A stretch of 64,000 nt of DNA, taken from contig OY986437.1 of NCBI GenBank assembly GCA_963920525.1, positions 109,856,715 to 109,920,714 of the forward strand. Reading direction: 5' to 3'. This document shows, piece by piece, positions 1-11,498 of this stretch. Each line of letters starts with the position of its first letter. The stretch's first letter is position 1. The position numbers and the translations under genes were made by a program. Origin of the DNA: Dichetophora obliterata. Lineage: Eukaryota; Arthropoda; Insecta; Diptera; Sciomyzidae. Below the pieces are notes generated by a model that did no database searches, had not been told where the DNA came from, and was given only the letters and a program-made list of their open reading frames with translations.

Positions 1-1644
1 GAATTCTTTGAATAACACTGGAAGCATCATTACTTTGAGGTTGTTTTTTACGTCTAGTGATCTGTTTTTCAACGAGATTCAATCCAAGCTCCTGGATAAA
101 AAGGCGACGACGAATATTATGGTTCGTTTTAGAATTTTTCTAATTCGGGAACAATGCAATGAACGTCACGAATGCATTCAACGCACTAACATCAAGCATG
201 TTACAAAATACTGCCATTGGCCACCGATTGACTTTTCGTTTGCATGTGTACGTAGCCACCATTTGATCCATAGTATCAACTCCACTCTTGATTTTGTTGT
301 AGTCTTGGTTAGATGATGTTAGGTTTTTTCTTTTCACTATTCTCATTTATGCTGACAACATTGTGGTATGTACTGAGCAATGTCACAAATCGGTACCGGC
401 GAGGAACATATGACAACATAACTGTTTGCAATTTATGTTCATATACAACTTCTGTATGATAAATTGGCTTTTGACGCATTTCGAGTAGAACTGAAGGAAT
501 TTCAGTCCTATTTTTTCTTATTGTTCCTAAAATAGTCATGCGATTCTTATGTAAATCTTCTGCCAATTCATACGAAGAGAAAAAGTTGTAACACGTTACA
601 TTTCTGTCAGAAAGTCCTTCCACCAAATCCAAAACAACACGCCGTCCGAGATTACGTTTACGAGTGGCATTACGATTCCGACCAACATAAATTTGTGTGT
701 TGTATGCATACCAGCTTTTTGAGTCGCTAGCACCCACATTTTGATGCCATATTTCGCCGGCTTGGATGGAATATACTGAAGAAACGGACATCGCCCACCA
801 TACGGAACTAACTGTTCACCTACGGTAATGTTTTTTCCTGGTGTGTATACAACTTTCAAATTATGATTCCATCTATCGTATACATTTCGAATCGGTACCA
901 ATTTGTCACGTACAGAAGTACTTGTAGATGCAGTGCTGGCCATGCGTTGTTCGCGGTCATCAAATCGAATGCAACCATGGATACGCTTGAACATTTTCAA
1001 AGACATTGTTGCTTTAAATATTGGCCGACCAGTTTCGTCATTCCACAGTTTAGTGCCACATTCACCGTATGACCGATAACACCAGAAAGCTGCAACAATC
1101 CAAAGTATGCGAGCAGAGTGTCCAAATCAATGTTTTCCCAATCGTCTTTGTACTTTCGCACACCATATAAATTCGTAATGTTCAAAATAATATTCTCAAC
1201 CGGTTCAAGGAACATGTGAAATGCAGACGAAACACCAACTATAGTAGCAGCTGCTAATGCTTTTGGACCTGAATTGTGACAAAAATGAAGCATATAATGA
1301 ACATTACCCCTAAAACAAAGGTTTTCACCTGAAGTGAAATTTTTTGCACGTCGAAATGAATTTCTACGATTTATTTCAAATGGTTGCGATGAATATTCAA
1401 TTTTCTTATTTTTTGAAAAATATTTATTTTCAGGATTTGCTGCATTTTCTTCTGCTAAATTTTGCTCAAGTGGCCCAATGTCGTCTTCATCCGAATGCAC
1501 GCTAATTTCACTTTCATCATTCTCCTCGTCTGATAATGCAAAATCATCGTCACTATTGCACGGAGATTCGCCCGTTTTGCTTTCCAAATCAAAATCCATT
1601 TCTAGTTCATCTCGCTGCCTTCTTTCACGTAAAACTCTATCCAT
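1..1644 (-). pseudogene. piggyBac transposase, frameshifted
   Basis: The relic reads from an ATG at 1644 to the window edge and is split over at least three frames (997-1644, 596-1006, 309-791, 140-346). The N-terminus is acidic, as is usual for piggyBac. The middle holds DSKSWYAYNTQIYVG and the NFFSSYELAEDL region. The C-terminal part has SGVDTMDQM and RWPMAVFCNMLD, the hallmark of the DDE_Tnp_1_7 domain. Family knowledge places a catalytic Asp just before NFFSSY; here it is Tyr (CYNFFSSY). A TAG also interrupts the frame shortly after FIALFPN, and the residues beyond it still read as piggyBac. The frameshifts, the nonsense codon and the lost Asp make this gene dead. The final C-terminal residues lie beyond the left edge. 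Confidence 0.88.
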
Positions 1645-2028
1645 TTTTTATCAAATACTTCGAAACACAACCCAAATTCAAATAAATGCGCAAACAAACT
1701 TGCGCTAAACAAACTATGTGTGTTCCAGAACAAACTGAATTTCATAAAACGAAAAAATAAGAGCGTGCTATAAATCCACACACAAAAATAAGCGGCAATT
1801 CCAGGTACCTGCTTATGTGTATGCGCGCACATACACAGGGACCGATTCGTAACTATAACTGCGCAGGCAAATACAGTAAGGGTACAAATTCAAAAATGGG
1901 TTTTTTTGGTTGTTCAGGCAAAATAATTCTACTTTGCAAAATACAAGGTCATTCCGCTGAACCGTTTTTATTTTATTCAAGGTTAAAGATCAAAACTGTA
2001 TGCGTGCGCTGGGACCGATGAGGGTTAA
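1..2028 (-). mobile_element. piggyBac element, right part only
   Basis: The decayed transposase reads leftward from 1644. To its right the element ends at 2024 in a terminal sequence (reading inward CCCTCATCGGTCCC) that abuts TTAA at 2025-2028. TTAA is the piggyBac target site. The other terminus lies outside the window. A second copy of the GGGACCGAT motif at about 1838-1846 is probably a subterminal repeat. The match between a piggyBac coding relic and a TTAA-bounded end makes the superfamily call firm. Confidence 0.85.
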
Positions 2029-2038
2029 AAAAGCAAAA

Positions 2039-2531
2039 ATATGAGCACCTTTTTTATAATTTTTAATTTTTTTTTTGCAGTGATACACAGTGAAAAATTA
2101 TAAAGAAAAACCGAAAAGCCGTTAGTCCTTTTTTTGACCACTGAGTATTTCATTCACATTTTTCATGGTCAGCGCCACTATTTTTTTGGCGCTTTGAAAA
2201 TATTATCGTATTGAGGCATTTATTCTAAATGCATTCTCAAAATTTGATGTTGGAGAATCACTGTTTACTTTTTTAAAAGAATTTTTTCAAAAATTGAATA
2301 CACAGTTTTTAAATACAAAATACTTTAATTTTTAACTAAAAATTAAATATTTAGTTTTTTACTGAACTAGGTACATATCGCAAACATATAACAAAAACAG
2401 TTACATGTTTTTCAGTAACTTTTCAGGAGAGCAAAAAACGAATTTTCCAGAGTATTTGTATTACTGCGAGCAATAACTATTTTTTATCACTTCTAAACCA
2501 TAAGAGATATAAAAACTGCAAATGAAGAAAT
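2039..2531. repeat. Arm of foldback repeat family 1
   Basis: This stretch reads as a diverged reverse complement of about 13720-14290. Shared landmarks are a poly-T tract, then GCAGTGATACACAGTG, a block around AATGCATTCTCAAAATTTG, and TTTTCAGGAGAGCAAAAAAC. It is a single arm; its partner arm is not seen nearby. Confidence 0.65.
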
Positions 2532-2635
2532 GTGGGTAATAGATAAATAAATTAACAAAAAACATATAACTGTTTTTTAAATGCACAATGATTAAACATT
2601 CTGAGAGAAATACCGTTAGTTTGCAAAATATGAAA

Positions 2636-3795
2636 AAATGCTGCGACAAAATGATAGCACATTTTGATGGATTGAGTTCAGTAAGTGTTAATAATCCAAT
2701 AAAAAAGCAATTTAAGTTTTTGAAGTGGAAAATGGCTTAACATTTGCGGAAGTGCAAGTTTCCTTAAATCTTCATTTAAGAACTTGAAAATCAGTGGAAT
2801 CGTAAAAAAATTAAATAAAAGTCGTAAAGTGATTATAAATTTATTAAAAAAACTACAAAATTATGGTAAAGCCTTTAGCAGTGGATGTCCAAGAGTGGTT
2901 ACACGCTGAGATGAGAGCGCCATTTTACGGGTAGCTTTAAATTCAAACCTCACTACCAGAAAAATTGCTGAGACAGCTGGAGTGAAAACACATGTCCGCA
3001 ACGTGAAAAGGATTTTAAAAAATCAACTTCAATTAAACTCACAAAATTACAAAGCCACTTACAGCCAAACATCGAGCAGAAAGATTGAAGTTTGCTGAAG
3101 ATTACTTTAAGCAGAGAAAATGATGGCGCTGCGTATCACGGACGAAAAAAATTTAATCTCGACGGTCCGGATGATATGTATTTTTATTACCACGATTTGA
3201 GGAAGAAAGAGCGTATCCTAAGTCGTCGTCAACACGGGGATAGATGAGTAATGGTATGGGCTGAAATTGGCCACCGTGGAAGGACTGAAATTAAGTTTAT
3301 TCCCACAAGAATGAATCGCCAAGATTATCTTAATTTAATTAATAATAAAATAGTTAATCGTGGATCACAATTAACTAAAACTTCATTAATATTTCAACAA
3401 AAAATGATGCTGTACAAACAGTAAGTGTAGTAAAAAAATTTCTTTCGAGAACAGGATATTGAAATATTGGAGTGGCCCGCACGAGCACCTGACTTAAACA
3501 TTATTGAAAACTGTTAGTATTACCTGGCAAAGGAAGTCTATGCCGATAATAGACAATATAATACCATTCAGGAACTTAAAAGTAGTATAATTTAGAATTG
3601 GGAAGCGATACCGTACTACTGAACAAGTTTTTGTTTTTTTCTGAACAAGCTCAATTTTTGAATGAAATTTCGATATATTTTAATTTTGTTTTTAAATTTA
3701 ATTACTTTATAGTAAATACAAATTTTTAATTTTAATCGCTGTCAATAAAATTTAAAAAAATTCCAATGTGCTATATTTTTGTCGTGGAGTGTATA
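2636..3795 (+). mobile_element. Tc1-like (DD34E) element, dead
   Basis: The transposase relic runs from about 2810 to 3620. In order it shows a helix-turn-helix region (RVALNSNLTTRKIAETAGV), LTAKHRAERLKFAEDYF, TDEKNFNLDGPDDMYFYYH, VMVWAEIG and WPARAPDLNIIEN. The first Asp and the last Glu of the DDE triad are visible. The second, in the usual FQQDN motif, is lost to a frameshift near 3403. Several stops and frameshifts break the frame. The ends match as inverted repeats: GCGACAAAATGATAGCACA at 2642-2660, against a right end at about 3760-3790 that reads CGACAAAAATATAGCACA in reverse complement. The left terminus looks eroded. Confidence 0.82.
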
Positions 3796-3849
3796 CCTAT
3801 ATTAATATTAAATTATGTAAAATTGTTTTAACATTTTATTTATAAATTT

Positions 3850-4335
3850 TTTTTGTTCTTTTAAACTTGAACAATAGTTGAAAAAGTTGATGTGGATGTT
3901 ATGCGCTTAAGTTACGATGCAATTTCGGAATGCTTAAAGCAAGACACAGTAGCAGTTCATTTATTCCAGCGTGGCTTAATTAATTTCCTGCGGAAAAATA
4001 TTGCGAGAAATAAGCAAAATATTTTACACGCACGGCAATGGGCCATGTGATGGTTTGGCAGGAACAGTAAAAATACTTGCCGCAAAGGCTAGTCTGCAAA
4101 CAAAAATTATCCCATAAATACTCCTGTAGTATTTTATAATTGGGTTTCTAACAACATGACAACATTGACATGATAACATGACAACATGATAACATTGAAT
4201 CGGAATATTTTTTCATCAGAGCAGTACAACTCAGCAGAACAAAAAGCAAAAATGATACACGCTACTTTAACCCACCATTCCTTTATTCCACGGGACAAAC
4301 GGAAAATTGATATGCGCATTACATCCACATAATCT
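3850..4335 (+). pseudogene. Relic of a GPCDG-motif repeat protein
   Basis: Translation from about 4013 gives THGNGPCDGLAGTVKILAAK followed by ASLQTKII, then NTPVVFYNWVSNN. A shifted frame near 4225-4330 gives QYNSAEQKAKMIHATLTHHS followed by FIPRDKRKIDMR. The GPCDG-x-x-GTVK signature belongs to an uncharacterised, repeat-associated metazoan protein family that I recognise but cannot name. Stops and frameshifts show decay. The N-terminal side (3870-4010) is less certain. Confidence 0.55.
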
Positions 4336-4548
4336 TTTTTAACTACCCTCCAGAAAAAATCGGAAGGCTTCCATCTAAAAGTGATAAAGAAACATTCTCC
4401 ACAGTATCTTTCGGAAGCTTACGGGTAGTTTTGCTTTTATATTGTTTCCAAACCGTTTCTTTAAGAATGCATGTGGAAACTTTTACTTATTGTCAAGCAA
4501 TGACAACAGAAAATATTAATATCATTGTTTCTTAACCACTTATTATAG

Positions 4549-4830
4549 AATTCAATAGTCTAGTGGTAGCGCGCTTGACTGCCGCTCAGGGGTCCCGGGC
4601 TCAAATCCTGGGAGAAGAATGCTTCCACATTAATTTTTAGATCAGGGGAGAGGACTGCTTCCAATTCACTTTTTACGACAGCGGAGAGGAATGTTTCCCT
4701 TTACTGACATGCTATGTATAAAAATAAATGGAGTGTCCAACGGAAGGGAATGCTTCTTACATTCCATGGAATGTTTCGTATTTATATCCGGGAATGTTTC
4801 CATTTCCTAGAGGGAATTGTTCAATTTTAC
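4549..4830 (+). repeat. tRNA-like head with repeat tail (SINE-like)
   Basis: At 4556-4566 TAGTCTAGTGG fits the Pol III A-box (TRGYNNARNNG). At 4599-4607 GCTCAAATC fits the B-box (GWTCRANNC) with one mismatch. Between them an anticodon arm can be folded with loop CTGCCGC, which would be a GCC (Gly) anticodon, and the T arm pairs over 5 bp. The acceptor stem does not pair, so this is not a working tRNA. A degenerate GGAGAGGAATGCTTCC-type motif recurs downstream to about 4815. A tRNA-derived SINE or tRNA pseudogene is likely. Confidence 0.45.
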
Positions 4831-4861
4831 AAGAACAAAAAAAAATTATAAATAAAATGTT

Positions 4862-6951
4862 ATAAATAATGTGTAGTCAGTTTTTGAAAAATTCGTTTAA
4901 AATAGTAAACATTGATTCTAATACATCAAATTTCGAGAATGCATTAAGAATGAATGGCTCAAAACGATAATATTTTCAAAAAAGATCAATTCAAGAACTT
5001 TAAAATATGTCCTCTACATTTTTTTGTAGGACTAACGGCTTAGAAGATATAGTTGTTTGAGTACATTTTTTAATTTCTAATTTTCTTTTTGATTACACTA
5101 TGCGACAAATCAAGGGTCATGAAAACTAACGAAAAAGCGACCAACACAGATCGATGGTACTGATCTAGACCAACAAAACCCTAAAAGGGTTTTGCAAAGT
5201 TAGCTCGCTTTTAAAAGATATAGGCATTGAAAGTTTGCCTCTTGCAGAGTATTTTTAAAAATGAAGTGCTCATAAGGGCGTATCGAATCAAAAATTATTT
5301 TTTTAATTTTTCATTCTAAAAGGTCTCCAAAAATCCATAGGGTGTCTCCCAAAAAAAAAAAGATGTCTCCCTATCCCGCAAGGACAAAGTTGTTTTTTTT
5401 TGAGAAAAACAATAAAATTAACGATCTATAAATGGTTTGGTTTTTGTAAGATTTTTATATCTTAAAGCAAAAGTAAATAAAGAAATTGATTTTTACTCAC
5501 AGTGTCCTGTGTGAAGGATATTCGAATCTTAAGGTACACTCGAAATAGCACAGAACTTTTGATTGTTATCTGAATGTGTTTATTTTGATGGTATTTATTA
5601 AAGAGTTTACGTTTTCCTTATATTTTGTGTATTTAAAATTTGCACATTTTTTGCCTAAACATTTACTGTTTTTTGAGAAAAGCATACTTAAACACAATTT
5701 TTCAACTTTTTGAAAAAAATTAATATAAGTTTTTATATCTCAGGCATCAGAAGTGGTAAAATAATTTTCGCTTTTTGAATTCTTCAGATATCTCTTTTAA
5801 GGTTATTACTTTTTTTTAAAAACACGTCTTAAAAGCAATTGTTAAATCAATTGAGACTCATCGAATGGCAGGCTCAGAAACTCAAAATTTTAATTTAACA
5901 TTTTGGCAAATGATGATTTGAGGTGTTTTGACGAAATAATAAATTTCATGCAAAGCATACAAAATTTTTAAAAAATCTAAACACAAAAAAGAATCGTGGT
6001 CTTAGCCTGGTGTTTTAAAAAATACTTTCAGACAGTGTTTTGTTCAGAAATATTTTTAGAATCCAAATTCACAAAATTATCTTCGGTACCACTTTTGATG
6101 CCAAAAATAAATAAAACACTATCTTAATTTTTTTGAAAAAATTATAAAATAGCATTCAAAATACATTTCTCGAAAACAAGAAAATGCATTTGCGAAAAAT
6201 ATGGATATATTTAATTTGCCAAATTTAAAGAAAACGTAAACACTTCAACTAATAACACCAACATTTAGACAATCAGATAACAATCAAAAGTTCTGTGCTA
6301 TTTCGAGTGTACCTTTGGATTCGAGTATCTCTCATACAGGAATGTAGAAATCGAGAGTTGAATTTTGTTTGGCGAGATATTCTTAGTTAAAGTCTATTTA
6401 ATTTTGCTTTAAGACATATGTATTTTTTCTTACAAAAGTCAAAGCATTTATAGGTCGTTATTTTTTACTATTTTTCTCAAAAAACCACTTTGTCCTTGTG
6501 TAAGAGGAAGACATACTTTTTTCTCTTTATTTTTTTTTTTTAGATCTTGATTACCATGCAACTATTGAGACCGCTTATGTGAAATTCGAAAAAATTGTAA
6601 TTTGATACGCCTTAATGAGCACTTCATTTTTAAAAAATACTCTTCAAGAGGCAAACTTTTAATGCCTATATCTTTTAAAAACGAGCTAACTTTGCAAATT
6701 TTTTTTAGGGTTCTCTTACTATACACTAGTACTGTCATCCTGTGTTATCCGCTCTTCCGTTAGAAAAATGTGTTGCACAGTGTTATTCAGTGTATAACTG
6801 CAAAAAAGTAAAAAATTATAAAAAAGTAAGTAAATATTTTTTGTTTTTAAAGAACTATCGGCAAGAACAAGCAAAACTTAAAAAAAATCGCAATCGTCAA
6901 AATCAGTTTTTGGACAAAAGCGTCCGATATGGACATTTCTCAGTACTTTAA
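4862..6951. repeat. Foldback family 1 copy split by an insertion
   Basis: The flanks 4862-5095 and 6783-6951 match consecutive parts of the palindrome at 13901-14400. Shared landmarks are GTGTAGTCAGTTTTTGAAAA, TAGAAGATATAGTTGTTTGAGTAC and GACAAAAGCGTCCGAT. The two parts are separated by the element at 5096-6782. This host repeat allows the empty target site to be inferred. Confidence 0.65.
5096..6782. mobile_element. Palindromic transposon, TTA target duplication
   Basis: The two halves are inverted copies of each other around about 5939. Pairs are easy to see: the block CGAAATAGCACAGAACTTTT at about 5540 against its complement near 6285-6305, and AATGAAGTGCTCAT near 5260 against ATGAGCACTTCATT near 6617. 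The ends read CACTATGCGAC (left) and CACTGTGCAAC (right, reverse complement). TTA lies at 5093-5095 and again at 6783-6785. There is no ORF of note, so it is non-autonomous. CACT-type ends with a 3-bp duplication fit CACTA/EnSpm; a TWA target also fits PIF/Harbinger. Confidence 0.75.
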
Positions 6952-8035
6952 CGTATATTTTGGTGCATTTTAATGATAAAACATATATAATTTTTTTCTT
7001 GTATCCAGTTTTGTTCAGTATATGTGTATCTTTAAATCTAAATTTCGTTAAAAGATTTATTAAAACATTTACCTAAATATAAAGTACAGTTTTAAAAAAA
7101 AAAATTCAAATCATCGAAATGTGCTAAAATTTCAAGAAACATTTTATTTGTATGAAAAGCGTAAACATGTAGTATATAATTTAATATTGTATTTTAAATT
7201 AATTCAAAGTTGCAAACAAACATTATAAAAATTAAAATTTTGATTGCGTACGGTGTCCCCAGTGGTTGCATATTTGGAAATGTACGAACAAAAAAAAATC
7301 ATAAGTTTTCACACTGATTACAAAACATTATTTTTATTATGCATTAGGAACAGGGATAGGAAATGACTATTTCGAAATTGTACCAAACCGAAATAAAAAT
7401 TGTACTTTTAGGCATCAATTTGTACTAGTTTTTTTCTCTCCTTGAATAATTAAACTTTTTGGATATATTTAATTATTTATTAAAAAAAAATGGACAAACG
7501 ATTCATTACAGTTAAATAATTATAAAACTGTAAATACAGTTAAATAATTATAGAACTGTAAATATAGTTCTGTAAATTCTTCAACAGAAATAATTCAAAG
7601 TGCATAGCGTTTTTAATTTTGATTTTAGAGCAATATTAACAGTGGCTTTAAATAACTCTTTTGTCTTAATTAAAGAAGAACTGAATAAACTTGCAGACGA
7701 TCTGCACCTTGTTTTGATAACATTTTGAACCGAAAATATTTTTTCAGCATTTGCTGAAGACTGTGAAATTGAAGAAATACCCTGTAAGTTCTGTAAGTGC
7801 AGGAAAAAGTGGTTCATTGAATTAATTTAAATTTCACTTTTCCCAAAATTTACATGTAGAAAAAGCTTTAAGACTTTAAAAAAAAAAACAAAGAATGATC
7901 AAGTCGATATGATGAAGATCGAGTGTATGAAAATGTACTTGAAATGTCTTAATGGTACTTACGTACTTTTTTTAATAAAACTATACTGAAAAAGCACAAT
8001 TTTATTGAAAAATTCAACTCTGATTTAGAACCTTA
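6952..8035. other. No gene seen; AT-rich
   Basis: No convincing coding signal is present. A short tandem motif built on ACAGTTAAATAATTATAAAA recurs about 2.5 times at 7508-7572. The rest is AT-rich sequence with long A and T runs. Confidence 0.5.
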
Positions 8036-8400
8036 CAGGGAGTCTCTACTAGCAATAATTCATTGATTTCCATCTGCCAAATTCTATTGCAAACAATGGC
8101 TATATTGAAAGGGTGGGTTTTCTCATGTTATGAAATCAACATATAAATTAATAATTTTATACATTTCTTCTGCACGCTACTTCATTTTTAAGATAAACAC
8201 ATGAATAGTTTTGAAGAAAAATGCAAAATGGCTGTAAAACAAGAAAAAAAACAGTTCATTGCCAACTCCATCTTGGCAATCTATGGCTTGCAATCTTGCA
8301 TGCCATGTATTGCCAACTTCTGCAATTGAGTGGTCTCCATTGGCAATATTTGATGTTTGACAGATGGCATGCAATGAATTATTGCTAGTCGAGACGCCCG
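8036..8400. mobile_element. Small inverted-repeat (MITE-like) element
   Basis: Inverted repeats of about 50 bp bound this stretch. The left arm from 8048 reads ACTAGCAATAATTCATTG and then a CCATCTG block. The right arm ending near 8390 is its complement (CAATGAATTATTGCTAGT). The outer bases GGGAGTCTC and GGGCGTCTC also match. There is no coding capacity. Target duplication is unclear, though TTA-like bases lie at both edges. Confidence 0.65.
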
Positions 8401-9697
8401 TTAAGTAGGCGATGACAATATGTTGCCATCACTCGATACGTCGAAGTGGTGTTGATTTTGTAGGTTAAGTATTTTTTTAGTTAGGTATTTTTTTATTCAG
8501 CTCCAAATTTGATTCGAGTGTCTTTTATTTCTTGTTTGTCGACGTGAAACGCTTTTATATTTTTTGAGGCTTTAGAGGCTCATATCATAGAAAATTTAAC
8601 TGATAAAAGCAAAAATGTACATTGTGAAGAGTTTCGCACTTGGAAATCCCATCAAAATTCATTGAAGTGTCCTCAGTACGCAACCAATAAAAGTCAAATA
8701 AAATACTTTTATGTTAAAAACTCCGATTGAATCAGGTTAAGCTTCTCTGCAAATTTCATTCGCAAGTATTCTTCTTGATTTATTTTCAGGAGGCTTTACA
8801 CAATTTAAAAAATTGTTTTTTTTTTGTTACGTGCGGTGGACAAAATTTTCCCTTTAATATCACATATTTCAGTTAATGCATCTATTCGTTAATTACTGTT
8901 ACTTTAATTTTATATAACGTGTTGTTGTTTCACCACGGAAAATAAAAAAAAAATCTTTGCTTCCAAAAAATGCGTACGGTCGTTGTAAAAAAAACCGTAT
9001 TTTCGTGTATTCTTATTCCTTCGCCGTTCTTAGCAAGTGTGTATGCTCAGACATGTTTTTTCTTTTATTTTCTGCAGCACATAGTATGTGCTGAAGTATG
9101 GCACAAAAATTTTAAGTTTGCATAAAATTGATTTTTTTTCATTTTGCGGCTTACTTTTTTACGGAAAGCGTGATATAGTTAAAGTGTTGAGTGTAAAGAC
9201 AGAACTCAGAAATTGCATGCATCATAGCGTCGACTTTACTCATATAAAACAAAGCAAAAAATTTTTTTAAATCAACGTTAGATGCTCTTAAAAATGCCAA
9301 AGCCCGATCTTCGAAAAATTTTCGCTGCAGCTTTCAAACTTTCAAAACTTTAAACTTTCAAACGTCTTCAAATTTAGCTATAGAATTTTAACAGCATATG
9401 TTCAAGATGTTTTTGAAGTAATATATCGATGTTTGAAAATTTCGATTTCCAAAACAATTTTCATGTGTTGCTGGCCCTTAGAAAATAAAGCAATGAGATG
9501 AGTTCCAAAAAGGTTTTAAATAAGCTATATTGTTTTACTCGTGTGTTAAGACCTTTGGACGGGGGTCTAAAAGTTATGGTTTCATAACTAGTTAGGCGTT
9601 GTATCAGAAAGCTCGTCGTTCTTAAATTTGTTATATTATTCATTTGCAGGCGCGAACGAAGGGAGGTTTTGGGGGTTGATCGGGGGCTGATCGTGAT
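8401..9697. other. No gene seen
   Basis: The stretch is AT-rich. Short open frames lack any recognisable domain. CTTTCAAACTTTCAAAACTTTAAACTTTC at 9332-9360 is a short local repeat. Confidence 0.45.
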
Positions 9698-9865
9698 TTT
9701 TTACTATTTTTCTCAAATAACAACTTTGTCCTTGCGGGAGAGGAAGAGCTCCTTATTTTTTTCTAAAATTTTTTTTGGGAGATCTTGATTACCTAATGCA
9801 ACTTTTGAGACTTCTTAGAATGTGAAATTCGAAAAAAATTGTAATTCGATCGCCCTATTGTACAG
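9698..9865. repeat. Fragment of the 5096-6782 element family
   Basis: The order of motifs TTTTTTACTATTTTTCTCAA, AACTTTGTCCTTG, AGATCTTGATTACC and GTGAAATTCGAAAAA is the same as at 6463-6600 in the right arm of the palindromic element. Only this arm fragment is present. Confidence 0.6.
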
Positions 9866-9926
9866 TTCAATTTAAAACAAACATTTTTTTTCAAAAACAT
9901 GAGTTTAAAAAGCAGCAATTTCAGAT

Positions 9927-11411
9927 TTGAAAAACTCTTTTAAAATTGGAATGGATGGATTCCCACCTGCTTTCTTTAAACGTTGTTCCAAAAGTATTAT
10001 AAAACCTCTTTTGTTTCTGTACAAAGTATGCCTTAAAAATGGTGAATTTCTTGATAGCTGGAAGATATGTGAAATTGAACCTATTTTTAAATCAGAAAAT
10101 CGTTGTGATGTAACTAATTATCGAGCTATCGTTAAGCAAGGCGTTTTTGCTAAAATATTTGACAATATACTTAAAAAAAAGTTATACACTCATATTCATA
10201 ACGTAATAAGTAAATGTCAACATGGATTTTTACCAGGAAAGTCAACTTGTTCGAACTTATTGTTGATTACAAATCGAATTTCAAAAGCAATGGAACAACA
10301 TTCTCAGTTAGATGTTATCTATACTGATTTTTCTAAAGCTTTCGATAAGATTGATCACAATATTTTACTCTATAAACTCCAAAAGTTCGGGATAAAAGAT
10401 TCTCTATTAAAATTTTTTGGTAGTTATTTACGTGAAATAAAATTATTTGTTCAAATAGATTCATATCGATCAAATTTTATTATAAATGCAACATCTGGTG
10501 TTCCACAAGGCTCCCATTGTGGACCCTTACTCTTTCTGATTTTTATAAATGATCTACCACAATTTATTAAGCATTCGCAATGTCTTATGTTTGCAGACGA
10601 TGTTAAGCTATTTCTTAAAGAAGTTAATATTTCGGACTGCTTAAAGCTTCAAAACGATTTGACTAGTCTTCAAGGTTGGTGTAGTAGAAATAATCTTTAT
10701 TAAAATAAAAATAAATGCAATTTGATTTCATTTACCATGAAGTCAAATCCAGTTATTTTTAATTATAACTTAGATAGCTATTGTTTAAACCGTCAATATG
10801 AAATAAAAGATTTAGGAGTTATATTTGATGTTAAATTAAAATTCAACGCTCATATAGATTTCATTACAGCAAAAACTTATTCAATGTTAGGTTTTATAAA
10901 AAGAAACACAACGGACTTTAGTGATCATTCATCTTTTAAAGCTTTGTATGTGGCATTTGTGCGAAGTAGACTGGATTACTGTTCAGTTCTATGGAACCCG
11001 TATTATAATGTTTCTTCAAATCGCATTGAACGAATTCAAAAACTTTTTACGAAATACACATTTTGAAAAATGCAATGGTCAGATATTATACCCTCTTACG
11101 TAGCCAGGCGCAAGCTAATTGGTTTACAATCATTAGAGGATAGAAGATCATTTTTCTCTATAATGTTTGTGTATAAATTACTAAGTGGAAAATTAGTCTG
11201 TCCCGAACTATCTGACCTTTTTCAAAGTTATGTTGCTCCTAGGGATTTGAGAGTAAACCGTCGGTTTTGTGAGACAACGCACGCGACAAATTATGCATAT
11301 AATGAGCCAGTCGCAAGATGCTTACGGTTATGTAATACGATCTCTCCAATTCTTAATTTTAATGTCGATGAAAACCGTTTTAGACTAAATTTATTTATAC
11401 TCTTTAATTAA
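9927..11411 (+). pseudogene. Non-LTR reverse transcriptase, two nonsense codons
   Basis: One reading frame of about 494 codons runs through, broken by TAA at 10701-10703 and TGA at 11064-11066. Motifs appear in the order expected of a Jockey-like reverse transcriptase: GMDGFPPAFF, NYRAI, QHGFLPGKSTCSNLL, YTDFSKAFDKIDH (palm Asp), SGVPQGSHCGPLLFLIFIND, FADDVKLF (catalytic Asp pair) and DLGVIFDVKLKFNAHIDF. The C-terminal thumb region ends at 11411. The endonuclease and ORF1 are missing, so the copy is 5'-truncated, as is common for target-primed retrotransposons. The catalytic residues are present; only the stops inactivate it. Confidence 0.88.
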
Positions 11412-11469
11412 TGGCATAATTTATTAAGTTATCTTTATAATAGTCTGTAAGATACATAATCAGTAGACT

Positions 11470-11498
11470 TAAATAAATAAATAAATAAATAAATAAAT
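11470..11498 (+). repeat. (TAAA)n 3' tail
   Basis: Seven tandem AAAT/TAAA units follow the retrotransposon's 3' UTR. This matches the simple-repeat tails of many insect non-LTR elements. Confidence 0.8.

Larger units (their letters stand above)
9905..11498 (+). mobile_element. 5'-truncated Jockey-like non-LTR retrotransposon
   Basis: The element comprises the reverse transcriptase relic, a short 3' UTR and a (TAAA)n tail at about 11470-11498. The 5' boundary is placed only roughly, just before the first recognisable residues. No target duplication was identified. Confidence 0.75.
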
